23,205 bases of DNA from an uncultured Stomatobaculum sp. (lineage in GTDB: Bacteria > Bacillota > Clostridia > Lachnospirales > Lachnospiraceae): contig CALLVJ010000125.1 of assembly GCA_938010625.1 (NCBI GenBank), positions 1-23,205 of the forward strand. The letters are read 5' to 3'. How positions within the stretch are numbered: the stretch's first letter is position 1; every line of letters begins with the position of its first letter. The notes under the pieces were generated by a model, which saw nothing but the letters and a program-made list of their open reading frames with translations, had not been told where the DNA came from and did no database searches. Both the position numbers and the translations under genes were made by a program. Shown piece after piece: positions 14,323-20,545 of this stretch.

Positions 14323-15186
14323 ATGAATTATGAAGCGTTAATAGAAGAGAGACAGTCGCTGCGCTCATTTGAGCAGCGGGAAGTGCCGGCAGCAGTGCTG
14401 CGGGAAGTACAGACTTATTTTGGCGAGAGCGCCCGCATTTTACCGGAGTTAGCTGTGGAGCTGCACTTTGCGGCGGGCATCGGCGCGGGATTGGAGGGCA
14501 TTGCAGGGTACGGCGGCAACGCTTTCCATGCGCCGCTCTACCTGCTGGTGCTATCGGAAGCAAAAGAGGGCTGGCTGGAAAATGCAGGTTTTGTTGGCGA
14601 GCAGCTGCTTCTGAAGCTCACGGAGCTCGGCATTTCTGCCTGTTGGCTCACCCTGACAGATGAGGCAGCGACGAAGCGCGCACTCGCCATTGAGAGCGAC
14701 AAGAAGGCGGCAGTGCTCCTCGCAGTTGGCTATGCGAGAGCGGAGCGGGACGAGACACGCCTTGACATTGATACCCCTGCAGCGGTCAAGGTAGAGCGCC
14801 GCGCAGGTCATATTGCCCCGAAGATTGCAGAGCAGGCACTCTTTTATGAGGAAAGATTTGGACAGGAAGCGAATTTTGTCGAGGGTCAGTTTGACCCAGC
14901 TTTCGACAAGGCGCTCTATGCGGCAAGCCTTGCGCCAAGCTTTCACAACCGCCAGGTTTATCGCTATCTGCAGGCGGGACGCGATCTCTACCTGCTCGAT
15001 GGCAGAGATGTGAAGACCACGGAAGAAGACAGACATTTGAACCTCGGTGCAACCATGGCAAATTTCTGGCTGGTCTATTCCGGCTATAATACAGCCGTTT
15101 CCCGCTGGGAACTCGGCGGGAGGGCAAGTGCAGAAATGCAGCTTCCGCCAGAGTATCGCGTTGCGGCAAAGCTTCGCCTCTACTGA
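14323..15186 (+). CDS. Nitroreductase-family protein (TM1586-type)
   Basis: The 287-residue protein has the opening pattern of flavin nitroreductases, EALIEERQSLRSFEQREVP, whose Arg/Ser residues contact FMN phosphate in the family. It is followed by GNAFHAPLYLLVLSEA and GFVGEQLLLKLTELGISACWL. A second half with ALYAASLAPSFHNRQVYRYL and LNLGATMANFWLVYSGYN looks like a repeat of the same fold, as in the putative TM1586-type nitroreductases where one chain holds both halves. The expected activity is FMN-dependent reduction with NAD(P)H; the substrate is unknown. The ATG has aacggagg ahead of it and a clear promoter at 14262-14290. It is followed 33 nt later by the first exporter gene, which has a weak ribosome site. 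Confidence 0.82.
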   Translation: MNYEALIEERQSLRSFEQREVPAAVLREVQTYFGESARILPELAVELHFAAGIGAGLEGIAGYGGNAFHAPLYLLVLSEAKEGWLENAGFVGEQLLLKLTELGISACWLTLTDEAATKRALAIESDKKAAVLLAVGYARAERDETRLDIDTPAAVKVERRAGHIAPKIAEQALFYEERFGQEANFVEGQFDPAFDKALYAASLAPSFHNRQVYRYLQAGRDLYLLDGRDVKTTEEDRHLNLGATMANFWLVYSGYNTAVSRWELGGRASAEMQLPPEYRVAAKLRLY

Positions 15187-15219
15187 ACGACTAAATTTCA
15201 ATAAAGCTGGGAACATTCT

Positions 15220-16035
15220 ATGGGACTGACAACGTCGCCTCTTGTGAATGGAGGCCAATGGACGGACGACAACAGCGCGCGCCACAGCGCACTTCTGCAC
15301 CGTCTCCTGGATATTGGAGAGCTTTTAATGGCGAGCGGAGCGGAGGTGAACCGCGTAGAGGATACTTTGACCCGCATGGGAAAGGCGTACGGCGCATCCC
15401 ACATGAATGTATTTGTGATCACGACGAGCATTGTCATCACAATGATTTTCCCGGATGGCACGGAGCGCACCCAGACCCGACGCATTCGGAATGGCGGTTC
15501 CACGGATTTTACGCTGCTTGAGGATCTGAATGCGCTGAGCCGTCGCTGTTGCAAACAGCCCCTGCCCGTTGAAGATCTGAAAGAGCAGCTTGACGCCATC
15601 CGTTCTGCGCCACATTCGAATTTTCTCTACTATGCGAGCAATGTTGTCGGGGTCGGAAGTTTCACGGCCTTCTTTGCCGGAACTACGGCAGATGTGATTG
15701 CAGCGAGTATTCTGGGATTCGTGGTCTCGGCAATGCGGAAACGCCTCGGAAAAATCACACCGACGCCCGTCATTGACAACTTTGTCGGATCCTTTCTGAC
15801 CGGCTGCCTGCTCGGTGGCACCGTGCGGGCGCTGCCCTTTCTCCACATGGATGCAATCATGATTGGCGAAGTCATGCTCTTTGTGCCGGGAATTGCGATG
15901 ACCAATGCGGTGCGCGATGTCCTGTCGGGCGATACGATGGCGGGCATGATGCGGCTTCTCGAGACCTTGCTCTGGACTGGGGCACTGGCCTGCGGTTTCA
16001 TGGCGAGCCTTGCGATTTTAAGTATGCTGTCCTGA
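15220..16035 (+). CDS. ThrE/YjjP-type exporter, large (N-terminal) subunit
   Basis: A 271-residue membrane protein of the threonine/serine exporter family (ThrE N-terminal domain, formerly DUF1212). The N-terminal half is soluble and typical: HRLLDIGELLMASGAEVNRVEDTL, then ASHMNVFVITTSIVITM. The C-terminal half has about five hydrophobic helices, including the conserved GSFLTGCLLGGTVR and MIGEVMLFVPGIAMTNAVRDVLSGDT. In this split form it pairs with the small subunit encoded directly downstream, as YjjP pairs with YjjB in E. coli. Cargo could be an amino acid or a dicarboxylate; the sequence does not say which. The start at 15220 is chosen from length and conserved start of homology, as the ribosome site is weak. 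Confidence 0.88.
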   Translation: MGLTTSPLVNGGQWTDDNSARHSALLHRLLDIGELLMASGAEVNRVEDTLTRMGKAYGASHMNVFVITTSIVITMIFPDGTERTQTRRIRNGGSTDFTLLEDLNALSRRCCKQPLPVEDLKEQLDAIRSAPHSNFLYYASNVVGVGSFTAFFAGTTADVIAASILGFVVSAMRKRLGKITPTPVIDNFVGSFLTGCLLGGTVRALPFLHMDAIMIGEVMLFVPGIAMTNAVRDVLSGDTMAGMMRLLETLLWTGALACGFMASLAILSMLS

Positions 16036-16070
16036 GAGCAAATGATGATGAACAGAGGAGAGAATGGCTT

Positions 16071-16559
16071 ATGAGCGAGGCAATGCGCACAGTCGTGATT
16101 CAACTCCTGGCAGCATTTATGGGAGCGGGAAGTTTTGCCATCCTGTTTCAGTTAAAACGGAAGTATCTTTTTGTCGCCGCACTCGGCGGTGCACTGGAGT
16201 GGGGTGTCTACCTATTGATGATGCGGGCATTGCATGCCGTATTTCCGGCGAGCTTTCTCGCGTCGGCATTTACCGCGCTGTATGCTGAACTCCTGGCGCG
16301 CTGGCAGCGGGCACCAGTGACAATTTTCTTTATTTCCGGCATTATCCCTCTTGTTCCCGGCAGCAGTCTCTACTATACGATGAGCGCCATTGTCCGCGGT
16401 GACAGCGAGGCGGCAAGCCATTATAGCTCACTGACCATTCAGTATGCCTTTGCTATTGCAGCGGGCATCAGTGTGATTACAGCGGTCTTTGAGATGTGGC
16501 GCACGCTGCAGGAGAGGCAAAGAAAAAAGAGACGAGAGAACTGCCGGCAGAAGCGATAA
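16071..16559 (+). CDS. ThrE/YjjB-type exporter, small (C-terminal) subunit
   Basis: A 162-residue membrane protein matching the ThrE C-terminal domain (formerly DUF3815). It has four to five helices, beginning LLAAFMGAGSFAILFQL, with the conserved FFISGIIPLVPGSSLYYTM segment in the middle and a basic tail (ERQRKKRRENCRQKR). The start has agaggagag 10 nt upstream. It lies 35 nt after the large subunit and is surely co-expressed with it. Confidence 0.88.
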   Translation: MSEAMRTVVIQLLAAFMGAGSFAILFQLKRKYLFVAALGGALEWGVYLLMMRALHAVFPASFLASAFTALYAELLARWQRAPVTIFFISGIIPLVPGSSLYYTMSAIVRGDSEAASHYSSLTIQYAFAIAAGISVITAVFEMWRTLQERQRKKRRENCRQKR

Positions 16560-16664
16560 ACAATAAGAAGAGAGCCCTGCGCTTCTGAAAAAGATAAAGG
16601 CAGCAGCGAGCGCAAAGCATGACAGCAGGGCTTCTGCAAATCAAAGTTTTGAGAGAAAAAAGAG

Positions 16665-16698
16665 ATCCCCGCAACTGTCGGAAGGCAGCTGTGGGGAT
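16665..16698 (-). terminator. Terminator of the CPBP-protease gene (minus strand)
   Basis: The arms atccccgcaactg (16665-16677) and cagctgtggggat (16686-16698) pair over 13 positions with one mismatch and one G-U pair. On the minus strand the hairpin runs into tctcttttttctc, a good T tract; on the plus strand the tract is weak. It lies 74 nt past the far stop at 16772, which supports the longer original reading frame. The rest of 16560-16771 holds only a weak long-range inverted repeat, agccctgc/gcagggct (16573-16580 with 16625-16632). Confidence 0.7.
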
Positions 16699-16771
16699 TT
16701 CTGCGTGAACAAGCCGAGTGGAATAGTCTGTTTTGCTGAGTGGCCAGCCGGGAGGCTGCTCTCTGTTGCAG

Positions 16772-17590
16772 TCAGCGGGCGGCTTTTGTGTGGACATGCG
16801 TATGCCTTACATGTTCAGCAGTCTTATTTCGCATGAGTACAGCGATCGGTGTGATGATCAGGTACAGAATAGTCAAAATCACAAAAAATCCAATGTCCGC
16901 ATTTAGAAACACATAGATGATGTTAAATCCGAAGTGCAGTGATATGGAGTAGGCCAGATTATGATACCGTTACAGAAAAATATTCATCAGCACAGTAATG
17001 GATGTAATGACAACTATGTTGGCAATGATATAGGGAACTGCCCGCCAGTCGGTAAACTTTGAATCCACTGCCCACAACAGCGTGTGCCAGAAGCACCATA
17101 TCAGACCCTGACAGACAGCAGATTTCAAAAAAGGATACCTCTCATTAAATTTCTCGCGCATAAAACCGCGCCAGCCTAATTCTTCGCCAGTTGGTCCGGA
17201 TGTGAAAGATAAGAGAATGCTGAGGGGCAATGCTGTGGTTCCGAGATTGATATAGGAGCGCATGGATGTTTTTGTTATGAGCGAGAAGATGAACAGTGAC
17301 AATATGCTTATTCCAAAGGTGAGAGAGAAAGAAAGCAGAAGTGGCAGCAGCTTAATTTTGTCGGAAAAGCAACGCTTGATAAAAGCTGTCCTTGTTTCAT
17401 CCGACCTGAACTGTTTCCAGCCAATCAAAAGCAGATAGGTTGGCGACCATGCAATCAAGTTTCTTACCATCCACATGATGACAGGAGGGGCATGAAAAAT
17501 CAGGCTTGCTGGCCCTGCTATAACGATAATGAGCATCCATACAAGAACGTAAGAGCAGATAATATATTTGTTCAAAGAATCTGTTTTCAT
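16772..17590 (-). pseudogene. CPBP-family intramembrane metalloprotease, interrupted by an in-frame TAA
   Basis: The gene encodes a CAAX-protease/bacteriocin-processing (CPBP, Abi) membrane protein. Reading from the ATG at 17590 (ggaggt seven bases upstream), 206 codons run through several hydrophobic helices and the first two motifs, GEELGWRGFM and LIWCFWHTLLW, to a TAA at 16970-16972. The same frame then continues without a break for 65 codons to TGA at 16772-16774. That part contains LAYSISLHFGFNIIYVFL, which is the third motif (HFxxN-like), and one more helix. Restored length is about 272 residues, normal for the family, and a terminator lies just past the far stop. One substitution would therefore have inactivated the gene. 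An ATG at 17605 is possible but has no ribosome site. Confidence 0.8.
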
Positions 17591-17654
17591 AGGCCTGACC
17601 TCCATTTTAGTCTTTTATCATGCTCCATCTGCAGTGTGCTGACGGAGTGCGTTT

Positions 17655-17683
17655 AGTATAGAAAAGAGCTGTTTGTGCCACAA
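17655..17683 (-). promoter_or_regulatory. Promoter of the CPBP-protease gene
   Basis: On the minus strand TTGTGG (17678-17683) and TATACT (17655-17660) are 17 bases apart, 65 nt before the start at 17590. Confidence 0.55.
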
Positions 17684-17915
17684 GCAAGAGGAGGCTGCAT
17701 TCCAGACATCTCTGCTACTTTGCATAGCATTTATCACATTGCCATTGATTTTGAGTTTCCTTATTGATCCGAATGGCACGGATGGAATCTTTGGCGGCGG
17801 CACTGAGGCAGCAGTAAAGAAGTTTCAGAAGAGAAGCCAGATCGCGGAGAGCGGCGTGGTGGATACACCCCAACACGGACAATTTACCGCCAGCAGTTTC
17901 CATGGAGGCTTATGA
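17673..17915 (+). pseudogene. Remnant of a peptidoglycan-binding (PG_binding_1) domain
   Basis: The open frame contains GTDGIFGGGTEAAVKKFQ followed by an ESGVVD turn (about 17779-17860). This is the heart of the three-helix peptidoglycan-binding domain found at the ends of phage endolysins and cell-wall hydrolases (consensus DGIFGPGTEAAVKxFQ). The stretch before it (LLLCIAFITLPLILSFLID) and after it (TPQHGQFTASSFHGG) do not match a normal domain context. There is no hydrolase domain and no convincing start. I read it as the relic of a lost lysin or wall-hydrolase gene. Confidence 0.6.
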
Positions 17916-18150
17916 GGTTACTATCTATAATATCAGGACATTACAGGGGGAAGTGCGATATGAAGAGAACCCTGTTATATTGATGACAAGCGTTGGTATT
18001 TTAGTAGTCGTTTTACTGGTGGTAGTCGCACAGAATGCTGAGGCTTCAGAGGAGGTGTCAGAAATGATGCTGAAAATGATTGTGGAGACCCATGAGAGGA
18101 TGATATATACGTATCCTCAGGTGAAGAAATTTTTGGAGCAAGCAGCTTGA
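17902..18150 (+). CDS. Small putative membrane protein, unrecognised
   Basis: An 82-codon frame with one clear transmembrane segment (PVILMTSVGILVVVLLVVVAQ) and a charged, helical C-terminal part (EVSEMMLKMIVETHERMIY, ending KKFLEQAA). It overlaps the end of the peptidoglycan-binding remnant by 14 nt and lacks an obvious ribosome site, so the start is unsure and the frame may itself be part of a damaged gene. A perfect 18-bp terminator begins right after its stop, which supports its being the end of a real transcript. I do not recognise the family; a holin-like or leader-like role is possible but unproven. Confidence 0.4.
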   Translation: MEAYEVTIYNIRTLQGEVRYEENPVILMTSVGILVVVLLVVVAQNAEASEEVSEMMLKMIVETHERMIYTYPQVKKFLEQAA

Positions 18151-18151
18151 A

Positions 18152-18194
18152 AATAGAAGCAAGGACAGCGAAGCTGTCCTTGCTTCTATTTTTT
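18152..18194 (+). terminator. Strong rho-independent terminator
   Basis: A perfect 18-bp stem, aatagaagcaaggacagc (18152-18169) with its reverse complement at 18173-18190, closes a 3-nt loop and ends in a T tract. It is the strongest hairpin in the window and starts one base after the stop codon at 18150. Confidence 0.93.
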
Positions 18195-18219
18195 GTTAAA
18201 ACGAGCGAAGGAGCGCATC

Positions 18220-19167
18220 ATGGAAGAGAAAATTGTCCTGTCATATCCTGCTGAAAGGGAAGTTGAATGTTTAAAGTGGGCCTATGATCAGATAGACAAT
18301 ATAAAAGCGGATCGTTGGATGGCGAGATTTATAACTTGTCTTGGAGTGTCGGGATTTATTTATACCGCGAAAAATGTTGATTATGCGCAATTATTTGCTG
18401 TGCTGATAGGAATCGGATGTATCAGACTTTTATCCTTGAGACTGCAGAAGTCGGCTTTTTTGCGAAGTACTATAAGAATGAGAACGGAACGGTCATATGA
18501 GGACAAGAAGATTCTCTGTGAGAGCGGAATTTTATCTGAGCTGGGGAAAAGGAGTTGAAGGGGGGGTACGCCTGATTCTCAGAAAGAATAAGCTAATCTT
18601 GGTCGGCTGGGTAGCAATTTATTTGATTGTTCCTAAGGAAATGCTCAGGGAAGAGGATATTATTCAAATCCGGAGATGGATTCAAAAAGCAAATTGGCAT
18701 AAGACAAAGGGAGATTCTGACAGCACTGGGATTTCTTGGGATGAAGTCAGAAAGATGAAATTTCTTGGTTTTATTTATCTGGGAACTCCGGTATTGGAAA
18801 TGGCATTTTATTTTGCACTCGCCGTGGTGAGTATTGTGCTTTTTCGAAGTATGGAGGGTATTGTTTGGTGCACACTGGTAGGCTTAGAACTTGGTTTTTT
18901 TTATATTGTATTATTTATATTGCTTTAAGCGCTTGGAGGGAATGCATCTGGTCAGTGGCTGAGGACATGGAGGTAGACCCGGAGGCAAAAGAGATGGAAG
19001 TTTATAGAAATGTTTTTCCTTCACAGGAGAAACCGATTGTGTGGTCAGAGCTGATACGTTCACATCCCAATGAGGTTACGATTGTACCGTGTAAGCATGG
19101 AAGAATTCTGCTGCTTATGGGTGGAAGGTATTTTGTACAATATGAGGGTTATGACAGGTTGCTATAA
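18220..19167 (+). pseudogene. YcxB-like multi-pass membrane protein gene with two apparent frameshifts
   Basis: Three frames join into one plausible protein. Part 1 (ATG 18220, gaaggag upstream, to TGA at 18556-18558) gives two hydrophobic segments (FITCLGVSGFIYTA and FAVLIGIGCIRLLSL), then RSYEDKKILCESG. Part 2, in the +1 frame from about 18530 to TAA 18926-18928, gives YLSWGKGVEGG, LILRKNKLILVGWVAIYLIV, PKEMLREEDIIQIRRWI and two more hydrophobic stretches. Part 3, back in the first frame from about 18895 to TAA 19165-19167, gives LSAWRECIW and a soluble tail ending QYEGYDRLL. The YEDKxxxESG plus IYLIVPKE pattern resembles YcxB-like proteins. Candidate slip points are the ggggaaaa/ggggggg runs (18542-18566) and the eight-T run near 18895-18902. 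Two adjacent genes, or sequencing indels, remain possible. Confidence 0.5.
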
Positions 19168-19273
19168 CCTCGAACAAATTTTCGAAAAAGCACTTGCCTT
19201 TTGCCACGCAGTATGAGATACTCTGGAACAGAACAAATGTTCTGACGAGGACGAGAGGGGAAGGTGAAAATGC

Positions 19274-19492
19274 ATGGCAGAGGAAAAACGACTTTGGAAG
19301 GAGGTTCGGCTACATAGTCCGAATTGCGGGCGTTATTTACATGGAAATCTCCGGATGGATGGCAGTGCGAAGCTACAGTGTCAGAGTTGTGGCCTCATCG
19401 TTTTGCGAACAGTAAGGAGCAGGCGGCACTATGAGATGCAGATATTCGCAGAGAATAGGAGGACAGAAACACAAGAAAAAAAGGAGGCATGA
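19274..19492 (+). CDS. Small zinc-ribbon-like protein with one ligand cysteine missing
   Basis: A 72-residue basic protein. SPNCGRYLHGNLRMDG is followed by SAKLQCQSCGLIVLRT and a charged tail (RTETQEKKEA). It looks like the small CxxC...CxxC ribbon proteins found beside sigma-like factors in clostridial phage-like regions, but the first cysteine of knuckle 1 is Ser (AGT where TGT would give Cys), so three of four ligands remain. A neighbouring His (LHSPNC) might substitute. The ATG at 19274 has ggggaagg about ten bases upstream. Its stop overlaps the next tiny ORF (ATGA). Confidence 0.5.
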   Translation: MAEEKRLWKEVRLHSPNCGRYLHGNLRMDGSAKLQCQSCGLIVLRTVRSRRHYEMQIFAENRRTETQEKKEA

Positions 19493-19637
19493 CGACGGTG
19501 CGGCATAAAAAATAAGTCCGCGTCAGGTCCGTGTCGAAGAACGGTATGTTGCACCAGTGTTTGAGAGGCAGCCGGCAGAGCGAAAAGCTTTGCCGGCTTT
19601 TTCATTTTGGGAAGGGAGAAAATTTGTTGTTGATTGA
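19489..19637 (+). pseudogene. Tiny basic ORF that continues after a -1 shift at an A6 run
   Basis: A very good ribosome site (aaaggagg, 19480-19486) precedes an ATG at 19489 that overlaps the previous stop. The frame is only MTTVRHKK before TAA (19513-19515). Moving back one base on the six A at 19507-19512 gives a further 41 codons, ISPRQVRVEERYVAPVFERQ, then PAERKALPAFSF, ending at TGA 19635-19637. The composition is protein-like. Options are a one-base deletion in the run, slippage, or chance. A terminator hairpin overlaps the second half. Confidence 0.35.
19570..19607 (+). terminator. Terminator-like hairpin before the sigma-factor gene
   Basis: agccggca (19570-19577) pairs with tgccggct (19591-19598), followed by ttttcatttt. 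It lies 17-54 nt before the preferred sigma-factor start, so it may limit read-through from the ribbon-protein gene. Confidence 0.65.
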
Positions 19638-20148
19638 GATGATACGGCAGCTTCAGGCGGGCGATGGCAATGTGATGGAAGAAATTTGCAAAAAGTTACA
19701 CCCGCTGCTGGCAGCAGAGGCATGCAGGACGCACTTTATGGAATACGAGGATGCGATGCAGGAGTATAGTCTTGCGCTGTTTCTTGCCTTGCAAAAGGCG
19801 CAGGAGCCTGCAACCGAAGCGCAGGCGCTGACTCATTGCAAGACAGCTGTGCGCTATCAGTTTTGTAAGCTCTATCGCACTTATGTGAGAAAAAGGCAGC
19901 CGGAATATACAGAGGAAGAACTTCCGGAGAGAGTAGGTAATGACAATGCGATAGAAGGAGTATTGTTGGAGACAGCCTTGCGAAGAGAATTACAGAGATT
20001 CACGGAAAAGAAACGGAAGATTTTGACGGAATTATATCTCTCCGGAGAAATGGAGATGGCAGTTGCAAAGAAACATGCGGTCAGCAGGCAGTACGTGAAC
20101 CGCCTGAAGCGAGAATTCCGCATACAGGCAGAATGCTGTCTTCGCTGA
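19624..20148 (+). CDS. Sigma-70-like RNA polymerase sigma factor (UviA/TcdR-like or phage type)
   Basis: The protein has about 174 residues. Region 2 is visible in MEEICKKLHPLLAAEACRTH and YEDAMQEYSLALFLALQKA. The region-4 helix-turn-helix is LQRFTEKKRKILTELYLSGE, then MAVAKKHAVSRQYVNRLKREF. A short acidic linker (PEYTEEELPERVGND) separates them. The frame is open upstream to 19531, but a terminator hairpin occupies that part and a strong gggaaggga site (19609-19617) points to the TTG codons at 19624-19632; an ATG at 19639 is the alternative. Its direct neighbour is a UviB-type holin gene, as with uviA-uviB in clostridial bacteriocin loci. Target promoters are unknown. No anti-sigma gene is seen. 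Confidence 0.72.
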   Translation: MLLIEMIRQLQAGDGNVMEEICKKLHPLLAAEACRTHFMEYEDAMQEYSLALFLALQKAQEPATEAQALTHCKTAVRYQFCKLYRTYVRKRQPEYTEEELPERVGNDNAIEGVLLETALRRELQRFTEKKRKILTELYLSGEMEMAVAKKHAVSRQYVNRLKREFRIQAECCLR

Positions 20149-20189
20149 GAAGGTGCTCATTCAAGTAAAATATGGGGAGGAAAATAGAC

Positions 20190-20414
20190 TTGGAAGAAAT
20201 AGTATTGAATCTGCTCCGCGAGCAGGGAATTTGGGCAATGTTATTTGTCGCGCTGCTCCGTTATGTGCTCAGAAAAAATGAGGAACAGGACAAACGGGAA
20301 GCTGCGCGAGAGGCTGCGTGCCAGGCGTTATTAAAGCAGTTTGCAGAAGAACTGCGCGCCCTTCAGGCAGAAAATAGCACTGTAGAGGCAAAAGCAAAAA
20401 GAAACGAACAATGA
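20190..20414 (+). CDS. BhlA/UviB-family holin-like peptide
   Basis: A 74-residue peptide with one transmembrane helix near the N-terminus (EQGIWAMLFVALLRYVLRKN) followed by a highly charged coiled-coil-like tail (EEQDKREAAREAACQALLKQ, then FAEELRALQAEN). The QGIWAxLFVxLLxYVLxxN pattern is typical of BhlA/UviB proteins, holin-like factors linked to bacteriocin or toxin release and to prophages. An ATG at 20172 would add six residues, but ggggagg (20174-20180) lies inside that extension, nine bases before a TTG at 20190, so TTG is preferred. It follows the sigma-factor gene by 41 nt. A promoter and the secreted surface protein lie downstream. Confidence 0.78.
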   Translation: MEEIVLNLLREQGIWAMLFVALLRYVLRKNEEQDKREAAREAACQALLKQFAEELRALQAENSTVEAKAKRNEQ

Positions 20415-20465
20415 AATATTCCGCGACAAGACCAACATACGTGAAAAAATGCGCAAAATAGTTTC

Positions 20466-20495
20466 TTGACAGCGTTCAGATTTCTGTGGTAAGTT
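20466..20495 (+). promoter_or_regulatory. Promoter of the surface-protein gene
   Basis: TTGACA (20466-20471), 18 bases, then TAAGTT (20490-20495) preceded by TGG as an extended -10. Downstream, gttaatc occurs twice (20494-20500 and 20513-20519 region) around an AT-rich stretch and could be an operator. The promoter looks like the housekeeping type, not an alternative-sigma one. Confidence 0.65.
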
Positions 20496-20545
20496 AATCG
20501 ATGCTAATAATTAGGTTAATCTAATCAAGAGGAGTAAGGGACAGG

